Assembly: GCF_003086295.3 (NCBI RefSeq)
Contig: NC_092045.1
Coordinates: 25,300,890-25,364,889 of the forward strand
Origin: Arachis hypogaea
Taxonomy: Eukaryota; Streptophyta; Magnoliopsida; Fabales; Fabaceae
Direction: 5' to 3'
Length of the DNA stretch: 64,000 bases
Under the pieces are notes generated by a model. That model was given only the letters and a program-made list of their open reading frames with translations. It had not been told where the DNA came from and searched no databases. Positions 9,941 through 21,142 of this stretch are shown here, piece by piece (the stretch's first letter is position 1; every line of letters starts with the position of its first letter). A program made the position numbers and the translations under genes.

Positions 9941-11854
9941 TCAGCAAAGATCGGGAGCCTTCCCGGCAGCATCAGTATGGGGAGAAGGAGGGCGAGTTTG
10001 AATAGGCACAACATTTACAGTTCCATCATCCCGGTTCAAAATCTGACAATCCGGATCAGACATAACTAGAAGAACCGAGGAGGTCGACACCTTGATAGAA
10101 GGCACTGGGGGAGGTTCAACATCATCATCATCCTGGTCATCAGGGACAATCTTACTATCCTTCACAACATTGTCCAGGCTGAAGAGAGTAAGATCGGCCT
10201 CAGGAGCAATAACCCAAACCTACTCCTTCAGGTTCTCATAGGCAGCAGTTACACTACGAACAAGATGACCCTGGAGCTCGGAGTAATCAGCTCGGATGTT
10301 CTCCAACTCCACCTTCAGACGCATTCCCTCCTGATAAGATGTGACATAGCTATCCTTATGCCTCAGTGCCGTGTCTTCAGCCAACCTCACAGAGGCAGCC
10401 AAAGAGAGGGAACTCGCCTTCTCATTCTCCAGATCTTTTTCCAACTTGGCCCCCATCACTTCAAGCTCCTCCTTCAAGCCTTTTATCCGATCAAACTCCC
10501 GTTTGGCCTCCTCCATAAAAGCTTTGGTGGCATGGAGAAGAAGACTTTGAACAGTTCGATACAGGGCCGCTCCCATGTGTGCCATCTTGATACTACTTCG
10601 AGTTATATAATCAAAATGATGAAGAAGTGACACGTCATCCATAGGGAGGACACCATAAGGACCGATTTGTTGATCTACAAACTCGACCGCATCAAAGTCA
10701 GGAGCATCAAAGTTGAAAGGCTCAATTGTTTTTTGCTTCTTACTAGGAGGAGCACCAGAAGTAGCGGCAGAAGTCTGTGGAGGATCGACCAGACGAACCT
10801 GAGGAATAGGAATTTCTTTCCTCGGCCCGGGAGAACTCGGCACAGGAGGTTTCACTGGAACCTGAGAAGATCCCTCTCCGGCCACCTTGGCCGAGATATT
10901 TTGAGCAGCAGTTGCCTTCTTTGCCTTTTTAAAGGCCTTCATAGAGTCATTGTTTTTTGACATCTCTGCAAATACAGAATCAGCCATAGTAAAAGGTTAC
11001 AATCACAAGAAGAAGAAGCAAAACTAAGAAAACAAGTACAGAAACAAGTCAGACAAGTACCCAAAACAGTCCGAACCAAGGACGGATCATTCAAAAACCT
11101 TTTTGTATCAAGATGGGGTGGTTCCCCCCATAAATCTTCAAGAACAACAACAAAAGCACGCTCAACCTCGTCAAAGCATCTCCCATGTATACCGAGACAC
11201 TCTCACATCCTTCTGCCACTCTAGAGGGAAAGAAGGCTCATCATTTTCATCAAGAAAAAAGGGGCGGGCCCCCTCGATAGCACGAACTCTAAAGAAGTAA
11301 TTCTTAAAATCCTTAAAGGACTCGTCATACATGGCAAAACCTTTATGGCCCTGGGCAGACCTAAAAGAAACCCAGGAAGCTTTCTTTTTGGAAGAACCAC
11401 CAGGCTTAGCAGAAACAAACAGATAAAGGAAAAGAGTCTGAGAAGGTGTTACGCCTAACTCTTGGCAAAGTAGCTGAAAGATCTTGACAAAACCCCAGGA
11501 ATTCGGGTGAAGCTGAGATGGGGCAATGTTACACGACCACAATAGGTCGGTCTCGAAAGCAGTAAAAGGAAAAGTAATGTCCAACTAACTGAAGAAATAT
11601 TCATAGGCATAGAAGAAGGGACGCTCTCCCTCGATGGAGGTAGGAAAACAAACCCTTTCATCAGAATCAGGGGCGACAAGCTCATAATCCCTCTCCCGGG
11701 CACCATTACCACAGATCCTATGACGCTTCCTCAGCTCTACACAAAATTCAGCATCCACAACAAAGACACACATCAAGACAAGGGAGTCCAGCCAATTGGA
11801 CATCCCCTCGGGAACTCTGGAAGACATCTCTACAATGTTATTACGAGAAAACAT
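9941..11854 (-). pseudogene. Antisense extra ORF of E2, gypsy-type transposon domain, two stops
   Basis: Read on the minus strand, an ATG at 11854 opens MFSRNNIVEMSSRVPEGMS, then FETDLLWSCNIAPSQLHPNS and WGFVKIFQLLCQELGVTPSQ. This is the pattern of the plant 'putative gypsy type transposon' family. A TAG at 11585-11587 interrupts it in frame. The frame closes at 11171; a second block from 10987 has a KKAKKA-rich, proline-rich linker and a long coiled coil (about 10230-10520, EELEVMGAKLEKDLENEKA). It has one TAG at 10220-10222 and ends at 9941 in an acidic tail (DDQDDDDVEPPP). A probable intron joins the blocks: donor near 11190 (CG/GTATAC), acceptor TTTGCAG/AG near 10967. Such antisense ORFs are known in Tat elements; function unknown. 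Confidence 0.75.
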
Positions 11855-12978
11855 GAGGCCAACTAATCCTACAATAAGAAAAGAAGATGGGATTACTAAA
11901 AACATCTCGAACAAAGGACAAAACAACTCGATTAATACGACACAGGCAAACAAACAGAAAAGGAAAACCCCAAGACTCAAACCAAAGTCCTGGGGCATCC
12001 TTTGGAGGCAGTAACAAAGCAAGGTTTTCAGGAAAAATCTACAGCTCGCATCCTAGCATCTCTCAAACAAGAAAAGAAGACTTCAAACAAACAAAGCATT
12101 TCGAAAAAGGAAAGTAGAAACACAAAAATCATTAAAGCCACTATCTTTCTACAGTCTACCAGCAAAGAGCATTGTCAACAACACCAAGCAGAAAATCATC
12201 AAAAACACAACCTTTTGCAGACTCAAGCAAAAACCCTAAAAAGTATCAAGAGGAAGTCAAGAAAATGCACTCCAAGCAAAATATCATTATCTCCCACAAA
12301 GGTACAGCAACAAGGATCTTTTGAAATTAAGGAGCAAGAGACAGTTTTTCCAAAAATAACAGCCAAAAGCAACAATAGAACATGCAAACCCCTGGGAAAC
12401 CGCAAAGAAGAAACACCAGGAATACGTGAAGAAGAAAAAACACATTACAGCGACAAGAAAACACAAGATCATAAGAAAGGTTCAAACTTTTTTGACATTC
12501 AAGCAAATAATAACAATTTACCAGCGAATTAAAGACAAAGCAAAATGAAAAGAAAATGGAACCAACCTGGAAAAAAGCAGGAAGCTTCAGAAAAGTTGGA
12601 GATGGAGAGACGGAATCACCGATCACTGAACGACGTCGCAACGCAAGAAAAGCAAAATGTGGGCGAAAGACAGAGAGCGAGAGAACGAAGAGAGAAGTTA
12701 CGAAGAGGAGCGAAGAAAGAAAACCGTTTCTGATCGCAAGTTCAAAATAAAAGGCCACAAGGAAATACGGGGCAATTAATACCAATTAATGAAGGTATTA
12801 AACCCTCACACATTCCCAAAGCGCTGATATAAAAGCATGCGCTTTTAGAGAAAAATGTTCCATATTCAAAAAGCTTCTACAAAGGAATCGACAAATTGCT
12901 TGAGTTCGGCTTCACTAGAGAAGGACTGAAGTCAAGGACTCGACCTCAAAAAATAAGACCGAGCTCAAGCAGGGGCAC
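11855..12978 (-). other. E2 stretch upstream of the antisense gene
   Basis: Small overlapping frames on both strands have no recognisable domain and biased Lys/Asn/Gln or Leu/Phe composition, typical of AT-rich non-coding sequence. By position this should hold the promoter and leader of the antisense ORF. A purine-rich AAGCAGGGGCAC at 12967-12978 abuts the 3' LTR and is the likely polypurine tract. Confidence 0.5.
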
Positions 12979-13463
12979 TGTTCATACCCTGGGTCGAGCT
13001 GTCTGAGCCGGGATGTTCAGTAGCAAAGCGGACCGACTTCTTCGTAAAGAACTCGGCCAAATCGACAGGAAAGCCCAAAGAAGGGCCCAACTCAAGGAAT
13101 ACGACCCCGATCCAAAGGCAGCCCAAGCCTATAGAGATAAGGGCGGTTCCATGGAAGATAAGCTGACCTCGACAAAAGATAAGGTAAGATAAGATAACTA
13201 ACTTATCTTATCCAAAGAAAGTCACATCTCACCATTATAAATGCACTGGAGCACCCAGGTATAACTCATACTCTGATTCTATTCAATACCTGCTCAATAC
13301 CCTTGCTAACTTAAGCATCGGAGTCCCTTGCAGGTACCCCCCACCCTCCGGGGACGAAGGATCAGCACTACCACCAAGTCCAACAAGTCAGACACAACCG
13401 CTCTAGCCAGCACAGAAGATCTCGTCCGAGATCGACCTTTAGTTTCAGGTAACCCTCGGAACA
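12979..13463 (+). repeat. E2 3' LTR
   Basis: 485 bp, TGTTCATACCC...CTCGGAACA. It lacks the ~22-bp ACCGACCTCTTT segment of the 5' LTR and has a few extra C in the CCCCCCACCCTCCGG stretch. The remaining differences are mostly transitions. Confidence 0.93.
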
Positions 13464-13468
13464 ATACC
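13464..13468 (+). repeat. Right target-site duplication of E2 (ATACC)
   Basis: Identical to 2327-2331. E1 resumes at 13469. Confidence 0.93.
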
Positions 13469-14702
13469 CAAAGAGTAAAGTAGGAAGCAATCAAAGAAAT
13501 TGATCACGGATGAAAAATACTATCTTTGGGACGAACCATATCTCTTCAAGAGATGTGCAGACGGAGTAATCCGTAGATGTGTGCCTAAAGAAGAAGCACA
13601 AAAGATCCTCTGGCACTGCCATGGATCACAGTATGGGGGACATTTTGGAAGTGAGCGAACAGCCACAAGAGTCCTCCAATGTGGCTTCTACTAGCCTACT
13701 TTCTATAAAGACTCTCAAGTGTTTGTACTTAATTGTGACAGTTGCCAATGATCTGGCAATCTGCCTCACAGTTATGCCATGTCTCAACAAGGGATCTTGG
13801 AGATTGAGTTGTTTGATGTATGGGGTATTGACTTCATGGGGCCTTTCCCACCATCATACTCAAACACTTATATTCTGGTGGCAGTGGATTATGTATCCAA
13901 ATGGGTGGAAGCTATTGCAACACCCACTAATGACACTAAGATAGTGCTAAAATTCTTCCAGAAATACATCTTCAGCAGATTTGGTATCTCTAGAGTACTA
14001 ATCAGTGATGGGGGCACTCATTTCTGTAATAAACAACTTTACTCTGCTTTGGTTCGATATGGAGTTAGCCACAGGGTAGCTACTCCATATCATCCACAGA
14101 CAAATGGGCAAATTGAAGTCTCTAATAGAGAACTTAAAAGAATCCTGGAATGGACAGTGATTAACTGCAGAAGGGATTAGGCAAGAAGCTTGGATGATGC
14201 TCTGTGGTCATACAGAACAGCATTCAAGACTCATATAGGAACTTCTCCATACCAGCTTGTGTATGGAAAAGCCTGTCACTTGCCAGTGGAACTGGAGCAT
14301 AAGGCCTATTGGGTAACCAGATTCCTAAACCTTGATGCCAAGTTAGCTGGAGAAAAACGATTGCTCCAGTTAAATGAGCTAGAGGAATTCAAACTCAATG
14401 CTTTCGAAAATGCAAAAATTTACAAAGAGAAAGCAAAAAAATGGCATGATAAGAAGTTGTCATCCAGAGTCTTTGAGCCAGGGCAGAAAGTTCTGCTGTT
14501 TAATTCTAGGCTCAGATTATTCCCTGAAAAATTGAAATCTAGGTGGAGAGGACCATATGTGATTACAAGTGTGTCACCGTATGGATACATAGAGCTTCAG
14601 GATAATGATTCTAACAAAAAGTTCATTGTTAATGGACAGAGAGTCAAACATTATCTTGAAGGCAATTTTGAGCAAGAATGCTCAAAACTGAGACTTGATT
14701 AA
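13469..14702 (+). pseudogene. E1 integrase, three in-frame stops
   Basis: The frame resumes after E2 with DEKYYLWDEPYLFKRCADGVI. The zinc domain has HCHGSQYGGH and CDSCQ. The catalytic core has D, D and E in [24 protein letters not shown] and [12 protein letters not shown]. The C-terminal part [16 protein letters not shown] ends at a TAA at 14700. One frame runs throughout, broken by TAG 13692-13694 (family Trp), TGA 13749-13751 (family Arg, CGA) and TAG 14178-14180 (family Trp). All three are single transitions. No ORF longer than about 170 codons remains, but domain order and catalytic residues are complete. Confidence 0.92.
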
Positions 14703-14947
14703 AGCTCAGTAACAGTCCAGCTAAAGACAATAAAAAAGTGCTTGTTGGGAGGCAACCCAGCCATTAACAAAGCTTATTTTTCAATTAATTGATTTTTATA
14801 GGTTCATATTAATTTTCTTCAAGGTACAATGGCAATTGCATGAGTTCACAGAATCACAGAAGAATTCAGAGGATAAAACAGCAAAAAGAAGGTCACTGGT
14901 GCAAAAAAGCCAGTAAGAGCTGTTTTGGGCGTTAAACGCCCAAAAGA
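14703..14947 (+). other. E1 block after pol: conserved hairpin block and first palindrome
   Basis: Contains GTGCTTGTTGGGAGGCAACC at 14739-14758 (TTGGG-AGGCAA-CCCAG hairpin, shared by seven elements here). At 14923-14945 lies a perfect 23-nt palindrome, TTTTGGGCGTT-A-AACGCCCAAAA. E3 is inserted three bases beyond it. No ORF. Confidence 0.85.
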
Positions 14948-14952
14948 AGCAT
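14948..14952 (+). repeat. Left target-site duplication of E3 (AGCAT)
   Basis: AGCAT precedes TGATGAGCGG and is repeated at 27732-27736. Confidence 0.93.
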
Positions 14953-16605
14953 TGATGAGCGGATAATTTATACGCTTTTTGGCATTGTTTTTAGTATGTT
15001 TTTAGTATGTTTTAGTTAGTTTTTAGTATATTTTTATTAGTTTTTAGTTAAAATTCACTTTTCTGGACTTTACTATGAGTTTGTGTTTTTCTGTGATTTC
15101 AGGTATTTTCTGGCTGAAATTAAGGGACCTGAGCAAAAATCTGATTCAGAGACTAAAAAGGACTGCAGATGCTGTTGGATTCTGACCTCCCTGAACTCGA
15201 AGTGGATTTTCTGGAGTTACAGAAGCCCAATTGGCGCGCTCTCAACGGCGTTGGAAAGTAGACATCCTGGGCTTTCCAGCAATATATGATAGTCCATACT
15301 TTGCCCAAGATTTAATGGCCCAAACCGGCATTCAAAGTCACCATCAGAATTTCCAGCGTTAAACGCCGGAACTGGCACAAGAATGGGAGTTAAACGCCCA
15401 AACTGGCACAAAAGCTGGCGTTTAACTCCAAGAAGAGTCTCTACACGAAAATTCATCAATGCTCAGTCCAAGCACACACCAAGTGGGCCCGAAAGTGGAT
15501 TTTTATGTCATTTACTCATCTCTGTAAACCCTAGGCTACTAGTTCTCTATAAGTAGGACCTTTTACTATTGTATTTTCATCTTTTGATCACTTTAGATCT
15601 CTAGATCATCTTTGGACGTCTAGTTCTTAGATCATGGGAGGCTGGCCATTCGGCCATGCCTAGACCTTGTTCTTATGTATTTTCAACGGTGGAGTTTCTA
15701 CACATCATAGATTAAGGTGTGGAGCTCTGTTGTACCTCGAGTATTAATGCAATTACTATTGTTCTTCTATTCAATTCAGCTTGTTCTTGTTCCAAGATAT
15801 TACTTGTTCTTCAACTTGATGAATGTGATGATCTGTGACACTCATCATCATTCTCACCCATGAACGTGTGACTGTCAATCACCTCCGTTCTACCTTAGAT
15901 TGGGTGGATATCTCTTGGATTCTTTAACCGGAATCTTCGTGGTATAAGCTAGAATTGATTACTGCATTCAAGAGAATCTGGAAGGTCTAAACCTTGCCTG
16001 TGGTATTCTGAGTAGGATTCAATGATTGAATGACTGTGACGAGCTTTAAACTCCTGAAGGCTGGGCGTTAGTGACAGACGCAAAAGAATCACTGGATTCT
16101 ATTCCAACCTGATTGAGAACCGACAGATGATTAGCCGTGCCGTGACAGGGTGCGTTGAACATTTTCACTGAGAGGATGGGAGGTAGCCACTGACAACGGT
16201 GAAACCCTACATACAGCTTGCCATGGAAAGGAGTAAGAAGGATTGGATGAAGACAGTAGGAAAGCAGAGAGACGGAAGGGACCAAGCATCTTCATATGCT
16301 TATCTGAAATTCCCACCAATGAATTACATAAGTATCTCTATCTTTATCTTTATGTTTTATTCATACATCATCCATAACCATTTGAGTTTGCCTGACTAAG
16401 ATTTACAAGGTGACCATAGCTTGCTTCATACCAACAATCTCTGTGAGATCGACCCTTACTCGCGTAAGGTTTATTACTTGGACGACCCAGTACACTTGCT
16501 GGTTAGTTGTGCGAAGTTGTGTTTATGCCATGGTATTGAACACCAAGTTTTTGGATTCATTACCGGGAATTATTTGAGTTGTAGTGATCACAATTTCATG
16601 CACCA
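14953..16605 (+). repeat. E3 5' LTR
   Basis: 1,653 bp, TGATGAGCGGATAATTTA...TGCACCA. It contains three GGCGTTTAAC-type half-palindromes at about 15355-15430, a TATA-like box at 15548 and a CCTTAC-TCGC-GTAAGG hairpin at 16454-16469. A degenerate copy of the PBS surroundings sits inside the LTR at 16541-16580. Confidence 0.93.
15548..15555 (+). promoter_or_regulatory. Candidate TATA box of FIDEL-like LTR
   Basis: TATAAGTA in the context CTCTATAAGTAGGACC, kept in E3, E5 (35047-35054) and on the minus strand in E7 (57644-57649). E6 has TATAAATA at the matching place (46048-46055, minus). Confidence 0.5.
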
Positions 16606-16611
16606 AGTTTT

Positions 16612-16629
16612 TGGCACCGTTGCCGGGGA
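16612..16629 (+). promoter_or_regulatory. E3 primer binding site, tRNA-Asp
   Basis: TGGCACCGTTGCCGGGGA, six bases after the LTR end. It has one mismatch to the tRNA-Asp complement TGGCGCCGTTGCCGGGGA, which E4, E5, E6 and E7 match exactly. Confidence 0.88.
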
Positions 16630-18128
16630 TTGTTCGAGTATGGACAACTGACAGTTCATCTTGTTGCTTAGATTAGGTATTTTTCTTCAGAGTTCTTAAG
16701 AATGAATTCTAGTGTTTCAAGGCGATGTTCTTGTCATCACCAAAGCTGATTGATTTTCATCAATTTAGCTCTTGAATGCAATGTCCTGCTGAAGCTTGTT
16801 CAGCCATGTCTAATTTCTTTAGACTAACACTGCATGATTCCTGGAATTCTCATTAAGAGTTTTGATATCTTTATTTTCTTTTTTTCACTTAATTTTCGAA
16901 AAATTCAAAAAAAAATTTTTAAAATCATAAAAACCAAAAATATTTTATGTTTCTTGTTGAGTCTAGAGTCTCATGTTAAGTTTGGTGTCAATTGCATGTT
17001 TCTCTTCTTCTTGCATTCATGCATGTGTCTTCATTAATCTTCAAGTTGTTCTTGATGATTTCATTGCTCTGATCTTTGAATTCTATTGACTTGAGTGTTT
17101 TGTGTTTTTCATGTGCATTCTCATGTTGTTAGTGTCAGTAGTATACAAGCTGCTAAGTTTGGTGTCTTGCATGCATTGTTATTTGATTTTAGTTGCATTT
17201 TGATTATTCCTCATTATTAAAAATCCAAAAATATTTTTAATTTGTGTCTTTTCAAGTCAATAATACAGAGAATTGAAGATTCAGAACATACAGCAGAGGA
17301 ATTACACAGAAAAAGCTGGGCGTTCAAAACGCCCAGTGAGGAAGGCAAGCTGGCGTTTAAACGGCAGCCAGGGTGCCTGGCTGGGCATTTAACGCCCAAA
17401 AGGGTAGTGGTTTGGGCGTTAAACGCCAGAATGTGCACCATTCTGGGCGTTTAACGCCAGGATGGCACAAGAGGGAAGATTTTGTTTTCAAATCAATTTT
17501 TTTTAGTTTTCAAAATCTTTTCAAAATCAAATATTTTTCAAATCAAATCTTTTCAATCAAATCTTTTTCAAAATCAATTTCTTTCCATTTTCAAAAATAC
17601 TTGCTATCAATTAATGATTTGATTCAACATCTCAAGTATGTTGCCTTTTCTGTTGAGAAAGGTTTAATGTTTGAATCATATCTTTTCTTGTTAGCCAAGT
17701 TATTAATTTTTAAAATCAAATCTTTTTAAAATGTTTTTCAAATCATATCTTCTCAATCATATATTTTTAATCACATCTTTTTCAAAATAGTATTCAATCA
17801 TATCTTTTTTATTTTCTAATTTCAAAATCTTTTTCAAAAATCACTTTACTTCTTTCTCAATCTTGGATTTCGAAAATCAATTAAAGTTTTTCAAAATGTT
17901 TTTAAAATCCTTTTAAATTATTTTCGAAAATTTCTTCCCATCTTCTCACATCCTTCTATTTATGGACTAACACTATTCCTTAATGCACAATTCGAACTCC
18001 ATCTTTTTTGATAAGTTCGAATTTTCTACCTCTTCCTTCCTTCTATTTTTCTTTTCCTCTGACACCTCAAGGAATCTCTATACTGTAACATAGAGGATTC
18101 CATATTTTCTTGTTCTCTTCTCTTTCAT
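16630..18128 (+). other. E3 leader with PPT-like motifs and palindrome array
   Basis: No ORF. TAAGTTTGGTGTC occurs near 16976 and 17154. Five palindromes of the GGCGTTTAACGCC class lie at 17317-17460, spaced about 30 bp apart. From about 17480 to 17930 the sequence is a TTTTCAAAATC-rich low-complexity tract. The gag ATG is at 18129. E5, E6 and E7 have homologous leaders, but E6 has lost the array. Confidence 0.85.
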
Positions 18129-18968
18129 ATGAGCAGGAGCAAAGACAAAAGCATTCTTGTTGAGGCTGATCCTGAACCTGAAAGGACCTTGAAGCGAAAG
18201 CTAAGGGAAGCTAAGGCACAATTCTCTGTAGAGGACCTAACAGAAATCTTCAAAGAAGAAGAACTCATGGCAGCCGAAAACAACAACAATGCCAACAATG
18301 CAAGGAAGGTGCTGGGTGACTTTACTGCACCTACTCCCGACTTCTCTGGGAGAAGCATCTCTATCCCTGCCATTGGAGCAAACAACTTTGAGCTTAAGCC
18401 TCAATTAGTTTCTCTAATGCAACAGAATTGCAAGTTTCATGGACTTCCATTGGAAGATCCTCATCAGTTTTTAGCTGAATTCTTCCAAATCTGTGACACT
18501 GTCAAGACCAATGGGGTTGACCCTGAGGTCTACAGACTTATGCTATTCCCTTTTGCTGTAAGAGACAGAGATAGGATATGGTTGGACTCACAACCTAAAG
18601 AAAGCCTGAACTCTTGGGAAAAGCTAGTCAATGCCTTCTTGGCAAAGTTCTTTCCACCTAAAAAATTGAATAAGTTTAGAGTGGAAGTCCAAACCTTCAG
18701 ATAGAAGGAAGGAGAATCCCTCTATGAAGCTTGGGAAAGATACAAACAATTAATCAGAAAGTGTCCCTCTGACATGCTTTCTGAATGGAGCATCATAGGT
18801 ATTTTCTATGATGGTCTGTCTAAGCTGTCCAAGATGTCATTGGATAGTTCTGCTGGAGGATCTCTTCACCTGAAGAAGATGCCTACAGAAGCTCAAGAAC
18901 TAATTGAAATGGTTGCAAATAACTAATTCATGTACACTTCTGAAAGGAATCCTGTGAACAATGGGACT
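18129..18968 (+). pseudogene. E3 gag, two stops, cut by E4
   Basis: Starts MSRSKDKSILVEADPEPERT, the same start as E5 and E7. The gag core reads LMLFPFAVRDRDRIWLDSQ and FLAKFFPPKKLNKFRVEVQ. TAG at 18702-18704 (CAG in E5 and E7) and TAA at 18924-18926 (CAA in E5 and E7) are both C-to-T changes. The reading continues to NPVNNGT, where E4 begins at 18969. The rest of gag and the whole protease are missing on the other side of E4, so about 280 of ~778 codons survive. Confidence 0.92.
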
Positions 18969-21115
18969 TGATGACAAGTCATCATATACCCATTTTTCAA
19001 GCTAATTTCACTTGTTTTGATAGCATTTATGCACTTTGTTGCATCCTAAGTAAGTGATTTGGAGTGAAAATGCATAACTTCTCTAAATCAAGCAACCACC
19101 ATGAAATTAATGTTAAATCATGAGGTTTAAGCTAATTTTAATTGAATTTTAATTGATTTATAAGCCTCTTGAATTTAGTGATACTTGGAGTGGTTGTTTT
19201 GGTTTATTGTAGGTGAAGAAAAGAAAAGAAAAGGAAAAGCGTGGCCTAAGAAGTGTAGCCTAAGGAAGGGAAAGCGTGGCCAAAGTAATAGAAAGCGTGC
19301 CGCATGCAATGGGGGAGTCAACATTGCCCTCTACAAGGGCAGACTGCCCTCTAGGAGGGCAACATAAGGAAACCAAACAATGAAGGCAACTCTGCCCTGC
19401 CCACTACAAGGGCAGAGCACAAAATGTGCCTTGGAACCAAGAGGAAGAGAACATTGCCCTGCCCTTGTGAAGGGCAGAATCGGGCTCTCCAAGGAAAGAA
19501 TTTCAAGGGAAAATGTCACCCATGCATGCTACAAGGTTCGAACAAGGAACCATGAGGAAGCCAAGGACTAAGGTTGAGTGCCGTACCAAGAAACCAAGAA
19601 AATTATTGTAGCGTGTGCGTCCGCCCAGATTCGAACTCGGGAATGCAATGTGGGAACTCTGCGCTGCCCTTGGCGCGGGCAGGGCAGCATTTGGATTGGC
19701 GCATGACCTTGGCGCACCACTCCTCAATCTGGCGCACCAATCTTCGACCCTGGCAGCACCACGCACGCGTCTGGCAGCACCACGCACGCGTCTGGCAGCA
19801 CCACAACTTTCTGCCCTGCCCTTGGCGCGGGCAGGGCAGCGTTTTGCGTTCCTGGCGCACCACGCTCGTCCCTGGCGCACCAATCTTTGACCCTGGCAGC
19901 ACCTGGCGCACCAACTCTTCGATCTGGCCGCACCACAATTTTCTGCCCTGCCCTTGGCGCGGGCAGGGCAGCGTTTGGCGTTCCTGGCAGCACCAAGCCG
20001 CACCAAACTCGCGCCAGACTCGCACCACGCCACACCAGCTCGCACCACCATGCATCAATTTTCTGCCCTGCCCTCCACAAGGGCAGGGCAGCCTCCTGGG
20101 AGTGACTTTTAATGGGCCAAAAATTCAAATTAAAAATCCATTTGAATTCATTTCTTCACCAAATCAAAAGCCCATCCAAATCCCAAAATCCAAGAATAGA
20201 AAGTGTATAAATAGAAGCTAGTTTGATGTAATTAGGACCTTTTACCACTTACCTTTTGCTTAGCTTTTGAATTTTGCACTTTCTTTGAGCTTTGAATTTT
20301 TGTGACTTTCCTTGAGAGACTGAACCGAGATTTCAGAGAATTGGGGAGGAGAATTGATCTCTCTTCTTCCTTGTTCTTGCTTGGATCTTTTTAATTTCTT
20401 TGTTTTAATTCTTGGGTGTTTGGAATTGAGGAAATTCTGTCTCAATCCTCACTCAAGAACTCTTTATTTTCTTTTCTGCATAATTGAATCAATTTACATC
20501 CTCTTTACTGTTTCTTCTTCAATTTCTTGTCAATTGCTTTGTGAACTTGGATCTGGGAAGGCAAATAGAGATCTAGGGTCTGCTACCTAGTCTCTTGAGA
20601 CCTGAGACCACAATTTACTTTTGGTTCTTCTGTGAACCTGCTGCACTTTAATTTCATTTTCTGTTGAATTTCAGTTTATACCAATTCATCTTCTACTCTT
20701 ATTGATTGTTGCAATTTACTTTCTCTTTGTTTAGATTCTGCAATCCCAGTCCTCAATTCCCTTTTACATTCAAGCAATTTATATTTCTTGCCATTTAAGC
20801 TACTGCAATTTACATTTCTTGCACTTTAAGTTTCAGTCATTTAATTTCTTGTTCTTTAAGATTCAGTTTATTTTACTTTCCTGTTCTTTAATTTACTGCA
20901 ATTTCCCCTCTCCCTTTACATTTCAAGCAATTTATCTTCTGTTAAATACAACCCACTCAACCAACATTTGATTCGCTTGACTAAATCACCCACTAAACTA
21001 AAATTGCTCAATCCTTCAATCCCTGTGGGATCGACCTCACTCATGTGAGTTATTATTACTTGATGCGACCCGGTACACTTGCCGGTGAGTTTTGTGTTGG
21101 ATCGTTTTCCACACA
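18969..21115 (+). repeat. E4 5' LTR with GC-rich hairpin array
   Basis: The right boundary is placed at the last CA (CCACACA) before the PBS and is uncertain by a few bases because the 3' LTR is cut. About eight hairpins of the GCCCTGCCC...GGGCAGGGC class occupy 19326-20090. The U5 part has a CTCAC-TCAT-GTGAG hairpin at 21036-21049, the counterpart of CCTTAC-TCGC-GTAAGG in E3. Minus-strand frames of up to 182 codons over the GC-rich part are repeat translations, not genes. Confidence 0.85.
19326..20090 (+). repeat. Array of GCCC/GGGC stem-loops in E4 LTR
   Basis: Hairpins lie at 19326-19340 (GCCCT-CTACA-AGGGC), 19346-19360, 19390-19417, about 19459-19477 (CTGCCCTT-GTG-AAGGGCAG), 19663-19688, about 19812-19842, about 19943-19973 and about 20062-20090. 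The long form is CTGCCCTGCCC, a 7-9 nt loop, then GGGCAGGGCAG. Between them are copies of CTGGCGCACCA and GGCAGCACCA. Confidence 0.85.
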
Positions 21116-21124
21116 TTAAGTTTT

Positions 21125-21142
21125 TGGCGCCGTTGCCGGGGA
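21125..21142 (+). promoter_or_regulatory. E4 primer binding site, tRNA-Asp
   Basis: TGGCGCCGTTGCCGGGGA, a perfect complement of the 3' end of plant tRNA-Asp. Confidence 0.92.

Larger units (their letters stand above)
2332..13463 (+). mobile_element. E2: Tat-lineage Ty3/gypsy retrotransposon with antisense extra gene
   Basis: An 11.1-kb element with LTRs of 504 and 485 bp (TGTT...AACA) and a perfect 5-bp target duplication, inserted in the RNase H-integrase linker of E1 in the same orientation. Internal order is PBS, gag with zinc knuckle, protease, RT, RNase H, a second RNase H of RVT_3 type, integrase, a long non-coding part with a 107-bp tandem array, an antisense ORF, then the 3' LTR. The second RNase H and the extra ORF between integrase and 3' LTR are hallmarks of the plant Tat/Ogre/Retand branch. 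Four one-base frameshifts, a gap in integrase and a stop make this copy defective. I counted about 15 LTR differences, roughly 3%. Confidence 0.93.

Noticed and set aside
12002..12785. Frames of 60-176 codons on both strands upstream of the E2 antisense gene
   Set aside because: AT-rich composition bias (Lys/Asn/Gln or Phe/Leu), no domain and no support from a relative in the window.
16612..16629. tRNA-Asp gene fragment
   Set aside because: Only the 18 bases complementary to the tRNA 3' end are present, next to LTR ends; these are primer binding sites.
19503..20221. Long overlapping frames on both strands of the E4 LTR (up to 215 and 182 codons)
   Set aside because: They are translations of the GC-rich hairpin and CTGGCGCACCA repeats, in several frames at once, with no domain.
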